64,000 nt of DNA. Source: Dasyornis broadbenti. Taxonomy: Eukaryota > Chordata > Aves > Passeriformes > Dasyornithidae. Shown here piece after piece: positions 57,501 to 64,000 of the stretch (positions are counted from its first letter, which is position 1; each line of letters starts with the position of its first letter). Both the position numbers and the translations under genes were made by a program. Below the pieces are notes generated by a model. That model saw nothing but the letters and a program-made list of their open reading frames with translations, was not told where the DNA came from and ran no database searches. Location: contig VZRN01000659.1 of the NCBI GenBank assembly GCA_013397935.1, positions 516,803-580,802 on the forward strand, in the 5' to 3' direction.

Positions 57501-60349
57501 AAGAGTTCCCTCGCTCAAAAAACCACTACTGTTGAGCTTTGCTGCTGACTCCCATTCAATAGGAACTACTGAAAACAAACACATGCAGTCACTCCAGAGC
57601 ACTGTTCTCCTTCCAAAAAAATTTCCTATTACAAGCAGACTTAGATAGTAGTATCAAACTGACAGTAATTCTGGATTTTTTTTCTTCTCTCCATTGCTAT
57701 TTATCATATTTCCACATCTCTGTGATGCTTTTCAAAATATGATGAGATAAGAGGAAGGGGAACTGAGGGACGAAGAGAGGAAAAAAATACTACAATAACT
57801 AATATGCACTGTAAAATCAACGTAGACAAGAAACACCAGAGTTTTGACTTCTAGTGCTGCATCAACACTGACATCAAGCTATGTGGTTTGGTTGACACAC
57901 TGGAGGGAAGGAATGGTATCCAGGTGGACCCGGACAGGTTGAAGAGGTAGGATCACATGAACTTCATGAAGTTCAACAAGGCCTAGTACAAGATCCTGCA
58001 CATGGGTCAGGGCAATCAGAAGCTCAAACGCAGGCTGGGCAGAGAACGGATTCAGAACAGCCCTGAAGAGAAGGCAAAGTGGGACCAGCAGGTCTGGGGA
58101 GGTGATTCTGACCCTCTAATTCTGCTCTCATGAGATCCCAGCTGGTGCACTTTGTCCAGGTCTGGGGCCCCCAACACAAGAAGGATGTGGACCTGCTGGA
58201 ACGAGTCCAGAGAAGGGTCACTATTTTGATCACAGAGATGGAGCACCTCTCCTATGAAGACAGGCTGAGAAAGTTGGGGTTGTTCAGCCTGGAGAAGACA
58301 AGGCTCCAAGGAGATTTTCTAGCAGCCTCTCAGTACCTAAATGGGGCTGACAAGAAGGCTGGCAAGGGACTTTTTATAGGGCACATAGGGATAGGATAAG
58401 GGGGAATGGCCTTAAACTGAGAGGAGGTTTTGAGTAGACATTAGGATGGAATTCTTTTCCGTGAGGGTGGTGAGGCACTGGAACAGGTTGCCCAGAGAAG
58501 CTGTGGGTGCTGCATCCCTGGAAATGTTCAATGCCAAGCTAGATGGAGCTCTGAGCAACCTGGTCTAGTGGAAGGTGTACATTTCACTGTGTTTCAAGCA
58601 GAGGTGTTGAAACTAGATGGCCTTTAAGGTCCCTTCCAACCCAGGCCATTCTATGATCCTAAGAACAGTATGGTAACAAACCAGCTTGTCTAACTGTGGA
58701 TTCTGCACTACATGCAAAAGTTAACACTGCCATTTCCTGAAGAGAGTGAAAAATAAAAACTTGATCAATCATTCAAGCACGCAAACAAGAGTCTTTATGT
58801 CTTCTGGAAGTCCTTTTCACAAACTGTTCCATACCTTTATGGTTACTCTAGCAACTCCTGAATTATTCCTCTCCAATGTCTGAGCTTGATTATTAAAACA
58901 CGAACTTATGAAACATGGAGAAAATGAAAACACTTCCACTTCTCTATCTGCAAATACAAGTCAGACACATGAAATAAGTGGTTCAAGAGACCGTTTTTCC
59001 AAGAGAGGGAATAAATCCCTGACCAAGAAAAGTCCCTGGCCTCTTGATGGGTCACTGCAGCTCTTGAAAACTGGTGACACAAAAGAGATCAAAAAATTTC
59101 AACAGTGAAAAACTCGTCTGTTGAATGAAGGGACTTGTACTTTGTTGCTTTCAAAGTACAAGGGAAACTAGATATTAGAGAGACTAAAGCTTTCCAAAAA
59201 CTCACTCAACAATCAGAAACTGACTCCCTCCTCCCCAGAATGCTATACACACATGAGCTCACTTATGGACAAAGAGAATGATGACCTGCTTTCCCAGCTT
59301 ATATGTAAAACAATAATTAAAGAAAAACCTTGTGATTGCATTTTACTGACAATTTACTGACTGACAAATTACTGTAATGTAAAGAGACATAAAATATCTG
59401 CACCACCACTCCATGATTTAGGGTAACAAATTTTATGCCATTATACGAACCATTGCTCAACATCTGACAACTTCCTCTCTACAACCTCTGTCAAGACATA
59501 GATCTCATTGATAGCTAGCCATGGTAGTCACACACGACTTATTGCAAAAGAGATTAATAACTAAATAAAAAAAAAGTCCAAACTCTTTAAGTGACTTAAA
59601 ACAGAAATCATTCCCCTCAATAACAACTAAGATTTTACAAGATTTCTATCCTCCAAGAGATAAAAGGAGTGTCATGCAATTTGCTGCAGATGAAACGAGT
59701 AACTAACAATAACTGGAAAAGCAGGAATCTTGCCAACCTCAGACACTGGAAGTCTTTTAGAGCTATTCTGTGATAGCTTGCTCTGATACACACCATAAAA
59801 TTCTGTCATCATTGTACTGGGGGTACCTGTGGCCAGTAGCTATTCCTCTGCCTGTTGTTAAGGTAGTCGCAGTTTAAGAATACTGCATGCAAGCAAGTGT
59901 GAGGGCCCTGGAAAACTGCAAGACTAAAGGCCTTGCATTCAGGAAAAAAAAATACAAAGGCAGTAACAAATGGTGTTGTAAACATGTAAACAATGTTTTA
60001 CAGCCTGCTTCAGTTAAACTGCAATCTGCATTTACTATCACAGACAGCGCTTATCTCCCCAACTTTTTATATATAATATGTAATACTGAAGGCACTTTCC
60101 TCAACCGACAAAAGGACAATACTGAGCAGCATTACCACATTATCAGTCTTATCAAGGCCCCCAGCTCGTAAGACTACATAGTATCTAACAGTCAAAATCC
60201 AAGAGAAATAAGCTGTAAAGAAAGTAGTAATGTATGAACACATACCTATTATGGAATCCCTTCGAAAAACATCTCTGTCAAAAATATAAAATGACAGATG
60301 GCGAAAGGTCCGAGGAATTTCACAGTAAAAGTCTTCTCCATAGAAGGGG
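373..60349 (-). CDS. RASA3: RASA3 (GAP1-IP4BP), partial: eight internal exons
   Basis: RASA3 is a GTPase-activating protein of the GAP1 family. It switches off Ras and Rap at the plasma membrane and binds inositol phosphates/phosphoinositides through its PH domain; this is family knowledge. Seen here: eight minus-strand exons with AG acceptors and GT (once GC) donors, joining into 772 nt without a stop. The product covers about residues 58-315: C2A from mid-domain, linker, C2B, and entry to the Ras-GAP region. Peptides such as [34 protein letters not shown] and [20 protein letters not shown] match RASA3 as I recall it and differ from RASA2. Start codon, promoter, arginine finger, PH/Btk part and stop lie outside the window. 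No frameshift or stop suggests a pseudogene, and the large introns rule out a processed copy. Confidence 0.96.
530..1032 (-). other. RASA3: RASA3 intron G-H, 503 bp
   Basis: A short phase 2 intron, GT-AG, AT-rich. It is the only intron under 1 kb in the window. I saw nothing else in it. Confidence 0.9.
1033..1137 (-). CDS. RASA3: RASA3 exon G, end of C2B
   Basis: This 105 bp exon completes Arg (AG|G), adds 34 codons from [18 protein letters not shown] to LRQSSSYEA, about residues 229-262, and ends with TG of a split Trp. It carries the last C2B strands, with the FLGE turn found at this point in many C2 domains. The acceptor is ttattacag and the donor GCATG|gtattt. Both ends are phase 2 and the length is a multiple of three. 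A long plus-strand open frame (831-1091) overlaps it and is only a shadow. Small differences from human as recalled: LPLKF for IPLKV. Confidence 0.95.
1138..5142 (-). other. RASA3: RASA3 intron F-G, 4.0 kb
   Basis: A phase 2 GT-AG intron of 4005 bp. Its open frames on both strands show no domain, codon pattern or splice support. I recognised no interspersed repeat. Confidence 0.88.
5143..5222 (-). CDS. RASA3: RASA3 exon F, C2B variable loop
   Basis: This 80 bp exon encodes 26 codons plus AG of a split Arg. It opens [14 protein letters not shown] and closes DKMEI, about residues 202-227. The acceptor is tttttattag and the donor TTAG|gtaata. The middle is acidic (IEDVDEVD) and differs from the human loop I recall (FEEEDVDKL), with apparently one residue more. 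The ends match well and the frame is open, so this looks like a variable loop, not an error. I did not find an alternative exon nearby. Confidence 0.93.
5223..9430 (-). other. RASA3: RASA3 intron E-F, 4.2 kb
   Basis: A phase 0 GT-AG intron of 4208 bp. The part around 7200-8600 is somewhat richer in G and C than its flanks. I found no gene, repeat or RNA structure that I could defend. Confidence 0.88.
9431..9503 (-). CDS. RASA3: RASA3 exon E, C2B
   Basis: This 73 bp exon starts with the A that completes Arg (AG|A), then has 24 codons: [19 protein letters not shown] and VFYFE, about residues 178-201. The lysine-rich strand followed by NNPxFDExFxF is the classic middle of a C2 domain. The basic patch is the kind of surface C2 domains use for acidic lipids or partners. 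The acceptor is cttaattcag, the donor GAG|gttggt, and it ends in phase 0. It has KKKT and PHF where I recall human KRKT and PQF. Confidence 0.95.
10540..10584. repeat. Tandem duplication, 19-base unit, about 2.4 copies
   Basis: The unit ctgcttagatggcttgtaa occurs twice without a mismatch (10540-10558 and 10559-10577), followed by a partial third copy (ctgctta). Perfect identity suggests a recent local duplication. Confidence 0.95.
11165..11627. promoter_or_regulatory. Candidate GATA-motif cluster in intron D-E
   Basis: WGATAR motifs, either strand, lie at 11165, 11212, 11229, 11396, 11422, 11435 and 11621, with a further one at 10933. Seven in about 460 bp compares with roughly one expected by chance at even base composition. 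RASA3 acts in red cell and platelet formation in mouse, where GATA1 is the main regulator, so an erythroid or megakaryocyte enhancer is conceivable. This is inference from motifs alone, and AT-rich sequence raises the chance rate. Confidence 0.25.
11507..11532. repeat. AT-rich inverted repeat, 11 bp arms
   Basis: The arms aattaattgtt (11507-11517) and aacaattaatt (11522-11532) are perfect reverse complements around a 4-base spacer (gtaa). Each arm contains a TAATT core of the kind homeodomain proteins bind; any function is conjecture. Confidence 0.85.
12117..12130. repeat. C14 homopolymer (G14 in the RASA3 transcript)
   Basis: Fourteen C in a row on the plus strand. In the RASA3 pre-mRNA it is G14, at bases 131-144 of the GC-AG intron after exon D. 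Confidence 0.97.
12259..12260 (-). other. RASA3: GC 5' splice site of RASA3 exon D
   Basis: On the minus strand the junction reads CCAG|gcaagt. This is the known consensus of GC-AG introns: strong pairing to U1 everywhere except the second intron base. Frame and peptide continuity (Arg split AG|A, then SEAKK) need exactly this cut. Confidence 0.93.
12261..12341 (-). CDS. RASA3: RASA3 exon D, C2B core, with a GC donor
   Basis: This 81 bp exon begins with A, which completes Arg (CG|A), and adds 26 codons from [13 protein letters not shown] to TLAGPS, about residues 151-176. It ends with AG of the next Arg. The motif GQCDPYATV is the C2 signature (compare SDPYV), so this exon is the heart of C2B. 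The acceptor is cttttctag. The donor is CCAG|gcaagt, a GC rather than GT donor with an otherwise ideal consensus. No in-frame GT lies nearby, and only this junction restores Arg before SEAKK in exon E. Both borders are phase 2, so skipping the exon would keep the frame. Differences from human as I recall it: VL for IV, and S for F before the split Arg. Confidence 0.95.
15415..15830 (+). mobile_element. Ancient CR1-type LINE fragment
   Basis: Pieces such as tacaaaatcatgaatggtgt, aatgaaattaccagacagaa with ggtttaaaaataaacaaaag, and attgccatggggtgtcatgg with aggctgagag match the order of the 3' half of old amniote CR1 elements as I remember them. No intact frame remains. It is much more diverged than the copies near 25 and 58 kb. 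Ends are approximate. Confidence 0.72.
23646..23753 (-). mobile_element. CR1 LINE fragment, 3' end
   Basis: On the plus strand it begins tcatagaatggtttgggttg and continues through the CR1 end with cccctgccatgggca and gttgctcaaagcccca. This is the reverse complement of the avian CR1 3' end, so the element points along the minus strand, as RASA3 does. It is strongly 5'-truncated and diverged, about 108 bp. Confidence 0.92.
24763..24850 (-). mobile_element. Ancient CR1-type LINE 3' end (probable)
   Basis: The stretch gggaccaaaagggatctttg followed by ggatcacgtagtctggcctc resembles the old CR1 end seen in turtles and birds (compare gaccatnnngatcatctagtctgacctc). It is diverged, its ends are uncertain, and it lies 1 kb from other CR1 pieces. 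The call rests on pattern memory. Confidence 0.5.
25136..25785 (-). mobile_element. CR1 LINE, 5'-truncated and internally deleted
   Basis: About 650 bp of CR1 in reverse complement. The 3' end lies at 25136 (cagaatcagctaggttgga). The region then holds the end of ORF2: a minus-strand frame at 25285-25485 contains [20 protein letters not shown], typical of the CR1 reverse transcriptase C-terminus. Beyond about 25640 the sequence jumps to a more 5' part of CR1 (cggcccattgatccagcct). Compared with the usual order some hundreds of bases are missing at the join. Inactive relic, same direction as RASA3. Confidence 0.93.
27952..27967 (-). promoter_or_regulatory. Sox-Oct-like composite motif
   Basis: The minus strand reads CTTTGTT, T, ATGCAAAT: a Sox site and a perfect octamer in the canonical order with one extra base between them. 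Single motif, unproven. Confidence 0.2.
35956..36032 (-). CDS. RASA3: RASA3 exon C, C2A-C2B linker and first C2B strand
   Basis: This 77 bp exon encodes 25 codons plus CG of a split Arg. The peptide runs [17 protein letters not shown] then VVCHKLAT, about residues 125-149. The acceptor is tgtgtttcag and the donor ACG|gtaggt. Its first codon, GGG, falls at Gly125 by counting; this is the residue I recall as changed to Val in the mouse scat (anaemia and platelet) mutant, and it is intact here. The exon stands alone between introns of 12.2 and 23.6 kb. Confidence 0.95.
36033..48248 (-). other. RASA3: RASA3 intron B-C, 12.2 kb
   Basis: A phase 0 GT-AG intron of 12216 bp. I recognised no CR1, LTR or DNA transposon. 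A block at about 41400-41740 is more G+C-rich and open in frames on both strands, but has no coding signature. The remainder holds nothing I can support. Confidence 0.86.
48249..48343 (-). CDS. RASA3: RASA3 exon B, end of C2A
   Basis: This 95 bp exon begins with two bases (GA) that complete Gly93 and adds 31 codons, [12 protein letters not shown] to DADSEVQ, about residues 94-124. It holds the last C2A strand (the WFQL core) and ends on a codon boundary. The acceptor is ttattttcag and the donor CAG|gtgaga. Open frame continues past both splice sites but loses all family similarity there, which confirms the borders. The peptide is essentially the RASA3 sequence I recall from human. Confidence 0.96.
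49636..49659. repeat. A24 homopolymer
   Basis: Twenty-four A after ttacaaag. No polyadenylation signal, gene remnant or flanking duplication was seen, so it is listed only as a simple repeat. Confidence 0.95.
57870..58660 (+). mobile_element. CR1 LINE, 5'-truncated and internally deleted
   Basis: About 790 bp of CR1 on the plus strand, antisense to RASA3. Recognisable parts are ttcatgaagttcaacaaggc, cctgcacatgggtc, ccaacacaagaagga, cacctctcctatgaagacag and the 3' end tcccttccaacccaggccat followed by tctatgat. The plus frame 58130-58399 is ORF2 debris ([27 protein letters not shown]). Near 58078 the sequence jumps from gaagagaaggcaaag to gggaccagcaggtc, skipping roughly 120 bp of the usual element. 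Not active. Confidence 0.94.
60246..60349 (-). CDS. RASA3: RASA3 exon A, second half of C2A
   Basis: This 104 bp exon encodes 34 codons flanked by split codons. It opens with the last base of a Cys codon (TG|C) and closes with the first base of Gly (G|GA). The peptide starts [20 protein letters not shown] and ends FRRDSIIG, about residues 59-92 plus G93. It forms the later strands of the C2A sandwich, with the Asp-rich loop FDRD. The acceptor is ttcactcag and the donor ATAG|gtatgt. I recall RSFRHL in human where this bird has RTFRHL. The exon before it is not found up to 64000. Confidence 0.96.
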
Positions 60350-63300
60350 CTGAGTGAACAAAAAAAAACCAACATACACAAACACACACACACACAAGAA
60401 AAAAAGGAAAATAGATTAGTGTTGGTATCCTGGAGAAGCCAGTGTGTTTATATTTCACACCCAGAACATCACTCTGGACTGTGATGGTCTTTCCCACCAA
60501 TGAATGTGCACTTTCAAGCACTGTTCCATTTTGACTCTTCCTAAATATCTTAAATGCCCACAAAACAAGATTATTTAATGCAAAAAAGAAAACAAGTGTC
60601 CCTTTACAAAGGGAGCAGAGACTATATTATTTGTTAACACACAGTGCCTTGACGGGCAGAGAGAGGTCTCTGCTATCACACAATGCTTACGGTAGACCAT
60701 TAGGATAGAGATTGCAAAAACATACCTATCAACTGGATGAGCAAAATACAGTATGGTCTACAGCTTTTTTTTTTTTAAGCATTTAGCATACTTAAAATAA
60801 GATGCCTACAGCTATTGCATCTTTTATCATCCCCCTGTGAAGTTTCTTATTGAAAGTCAGATTCAGTCAACTGACAGTAACTAAGCCTTGGAGCTGGCAC
60901 CATTCTTGTTACCTCAGAGCACTGTGTATTTAGTTTTGCATAGTGAAATTGTATAGAATAATTTTTTTTACAGTAAGACCACTTAAAAAAAAAAAAAGTA
61001 CTATCTCAGCGTGAAAAGCTCTTTAGGGACCTAAGGGGCTTTCTTTGGATCCTACCAATTTAAATGGGGAAAAAAAAAGACACCTGACAGCAACCCTTTC
61101 AGTTTCTCTCTATCAAATTACATGGTTAAGGATTTACTCCTAAGAGCTATAAGCATATATCAACATTATTTATTCATTGACAGGTCTACCATTTTACACA
61201 GACCTTTCATTCCAAGTCACTCATGCTTCAGTAGATCTAAATGAGTGGATGCAATTTGAGTCACATGGACAAATACAGCAAGCACTGCAGATGTAGACTT
61301 ATAAATATATCTAATTCCAACAGATCAAAAGCCAGCAAGCTTTATCTCTCCTTCTTAAACACAGACCTCCTAGTTGCCTTGGTTGAGCTCAAAAATGAGA
61401 CAGAATTGTGCTGTAGTTTTAGTCATTATTAAAAGCTTATGTTAGAAAATTAGATATGCAAAAGTTTTTAATAATTCCTAGGAATAACTTTAAATTTTTC
61501 CAAATTTTGCCAGGAAAGGTCATTCCCTTGGCTTCTTTCAGGATGTTTTACATCACCATACGTTTCTGCTTGTATTTCCGCCTACAGGAAAAATACACTC
61601 CCCCAGAATTACCATGTTCCCTCAAGAGCTAGCTGACAAGTCTCCCTCAAAACACACAGGCACTGCAAATTAGCTGATCAGTCTGTGTTTGAAGGGAAAA
61701 TGCCACATTAATTTCATGAAATCCAGAGACATCACTCAATATTCACCAAGAATATTATTTGAGTCACTACTCCACTAGCCACACAGAAGAACACATGTTG
61801 GATGAACAACAAAGCTCAAGGCATACCCACAGGTTAAACTTCCACCACTGAAATGGTTTCTCATTCCTTGAAATAAATTCATCCATCCGTAAGTTATGAA
61901 AACCAATGTGAGGCCCACTCAGTCATCCCTACTGTGAAGGCAGGAGAGGAAAATCTGACAGCTGGTTTGACTGTCTCAACTGCCCCACCCGACTCGGCAC
62001 CCTGTTACATCCTCTTTATCCATTCTACTCTGAGAGGTTTTATTTGGAATCAAGAATTTCGCAGACACCACTTCAGGCACAAAATACCTTAATTCTTTGG
62101 TACAAGCAGCTTCTACCAAACTGGGAGCTATATGACTGTCCCAGCAGCCATGCTTCTGCTGGCAGCCCTAAGGCCCTCATTCTGTGCACATCATTTGGTG
62201 CAAGTTTTCACACACAGGCTTAACCCAAGGGGGGGGCATACAAATGCATTAATATTGCCCAAATATCTAGTGCACTATACAAGCAAAACACTTTCATCAT
62301 TCTCAGCTTTAATACTCCGTTCAGCCATAAAATTGTCCTTTCTGCTGGAAGAACATGACAGATGAATTTATTCATTATTGACCTTAGAAAGAAATTATAT
62401 TTAATGAACAGTGGATTATATATCCAATCCTCTATCAAAATTATGAGGAAAGCTTCAGTATACTGCAAGTCTAAATGCAATATAAATACAAACTACTTAT
62501 ACTGAGCATAATTTAATGAATCTGGGGGGAAGAGACAACAGATGGGAACTTTGGCACGTCCCCTATTAATGTTTGTCGCTGGTGGTGAACAGCGGCAGAA
62601 GTCAACTAAGATCACGCCCCGGCAAAACAAACATAAGAGTCAGAAAAGCAGTGTGGACAACAGGAGGTACCCAGCCTAACACACAGAATCAGAAAGAGAC
62701 TAAGAAGAAATGCTACAGGGGCTGACTTAGCCATGCAGGGACCATATCATGTCACTGCTTTTAGGCACAAGCCTTATTAGTCTGAGCAGTGCAGTCTCAG
62801 CCACCGTCGACAGAAGAGAAACTTTGTTCTGCTCTTGGCTTTTCCCCTCCAAGATCTTGAACCCCTTGTAGATTCACAACCTCTCATCACTCAGGTAACA
62901 CCCCTGAAGTGCACTGGTTCTTAATTAATTTAAGCAAGTAGATTTCCAACACAAGCATACTCACTCTACACTGGGTAATTAGCCAGCAAAGTTTTAACCG
63001 TAAGGATTACACATCAAGATAAATCTGATATGTCCCCACCCCAATCTTGTGTAGCTCTGCAGAAACAGTAACTTCTTTCTGAAGGAATCAAAAGCAACCA
63101 CACAAATGCTTCCAGCTTCCACTTAAATGTGTGCTTTTTCTCCATGTATCTCTTCAGAACAGTACTCGCTTTGTCTCCCACCCAGACCTGAAGAGCAAGA
63201 GGTCGCAGCAGTCAAATCCCATGATTTATTTCCCAAGCTAACTTATCTTGAACAAGAACCCCAGGGCTCCAGAATGGTTTTTGCAAAAGAACAGCTAAAT

Positions 63301-64000
63301 CCCTGCCCCAGCATCTCCTCTCTCTGAAAAGCCAGAATTTGTCTGATGGGGATTCAGTGAGTACTTTTATTTTGACAGAGCAATTAATAAAAAGCAGCAA
63401 CATCTGCCTACACAGCCCTCAGGAGTCTGACAACATCCTCCAAAACAAATACTGGAACTAGCCTGGCTGAAAACTCAAATCTTTCAAGAACCAAGTCAGT
63501 TCAGATTCAACTTACAAGTTTTGAGTTGAACTTTCCTTGCAGCTTAATCAGCCGTACAGTCAGGAGAAATTTTAATCATTTGAAGTGGAGGAGTAACAAT
63601 GAGGGCCCCCTCCCCAATCATGGCAGCATAGACTGCACATCAGTATGATCACAAGGGAAGGGCATGGACAAGATCAGTGCTGTCATTATTTCAGTTTCTT
63701 CTGGACTTCAAACAAGTGATGGGATGTAACTGCTGAGTGCAGGAACTTGCAAGGCCAGGAACAGCAGACCTCCCCTGAAAATACAATTCATCTCCTACCA
63801 AGCTTCTTCAGTAAAGACTACTAAGTTTAGAACAGCTATACTAACATCTTTTTAGTTTTGCCACCACAGTAACAAGAAGAATATCAGTGCAGGTATCAGC
63901 TACTCTTTAGTTATGAAAGAGGGCTTATTCCTAATTTGCTGTCTCTTCTTTTCCTGATGGGATTAGAAATGAAGAAAGACCTGTACAATTTTCAAATCCT
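60350..64000 (-). other. RASA3: End of the intron before RASA3 exon A
   Basis: The 3' part of the upstream intron. A GT-repeat and T-run directly precede exon A. The preceding exon (around CTVNLDQEEVFRT in human) is not found, so the intron is longer than 3.65 kb. Nothing else was recognised. Confidence 0.85.
60361..60396. repeat. A-run and CA repeat at the exon A acceptor
   Basis: On the minus strand this is a GT-rich repeat followed by a T-run directly upstream of the exon A acceptor (cag ending at 60350), where it serves as the polypyrimidine tract. Confidence 0.95.

Larger units (their letters stand above)
48344..60245 (-). other. RASA3: RASA3 intron A-B, 11.9 kb
   Basis: A phase 1 GT-AG intron of 11902 bp. 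It contains an A24 run (49636-49659), a pyrimidine-rich stretch (about 49740-50090), a patch with several CpGs (about 50460-50780) and a plus-strand CR1 (about 57870-58660). No other exon is seen. Confidence 0.87.

Noticed and set aside
58130..58399. Plus-strand frame with a protein-like sequence
   Set aside because: It is a piece of CR1 ORF2, not a host gene.
373..60349. Gene identity as RASA2 (GAP1m) instead of RASA3
   Set aside because: Where the paralogues differ (FYIFDRDVF against [21 protein letters not shown] against YTEDYVLPSEYY, as recalled) the sequence follows RASA3 throughout.
60400..64000. Search for the upstream exon encoding CTVNLDQEEVFRT and the first exon
   Set aside because: No matching reverse-complement sequence seen, so these exons are placed outside the window.
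1..64000. Endogenous retrovirus, CRISPR array, tRNA, rRNA or novel multi-gene system
   Set aside because: Read on both strands; no retroviral gene motif, regular spaced repeat, cloverleaf or cluster of coding genes was recognised. The window is the interior of a single host gene.

Overview
This is vertebrate, almost certainly bird, nuclear DNA. The evidence is widely spaced short exons with GT/GC-AG borders in AT-rich introns, and LINE remnants of the CR1 family, including the 3' end typical of birds. I saw no Alu or L1 and no prokaryotic gene organisation. The species cannot be told from this window.

The whole window lies inside one gene on the minus strand, RASA3 (GAP1-IP4BP, a Ras/Rap GTPase-activating protein). 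Eight consecutive internal coding exons can be placed to the base. In transcript order they are 60246-60349, 48249-48343, 35956-36032, 12261-12341, 9431-9503, 5143-5222, 1033-1137 and 373-529. They join in one open frame of 772 nt, equal to 257 codons plus the last base of a split Cys codon. By the human numbering I recall, this is about residues 58 to 315: the second half of C2A, the C2A-C2B linker, all of C2B, and the start of the Ras-GAP part. The first exons with the promoter and start codon lie above 64000. The rest of the GAP domain and the PH/Btk part lie below position 1. RASA2 is excluded because the peptides match RASA3 wherever the paralogues differ.

Layout from high to low coordinates: 3.65 kb of an upstream intron; exon A; an 11.9 kb intron with a plus-strand CR1 at about 57870-58660; exon B; a 12.2 kb intron without recognised repeats; exon C; a 23.6 kb intron with three minus-strand CR1 pieces (23.6-25.8 kb), an old plus-strand CR1 (15.4-15.8 kb) and a stretch of reversed strand composition (about 17.4-19.4 kb). 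Then come exons D to H, packed into the last 12 kb. The intron after exon D has a GC donor instead of GT, and further in it holds a dense group of GATA motifs.

Nearly all other open frames are chance frames in introns or CR1 debris. I found no second gene, RNA gene, CRISPR array, intact mobile element, virus or undescribed system. The observations most worth checking are the GC-AG intron next to a frame-neutral exon, the GATA cluster, and a Sox-Oct-like composite motif.
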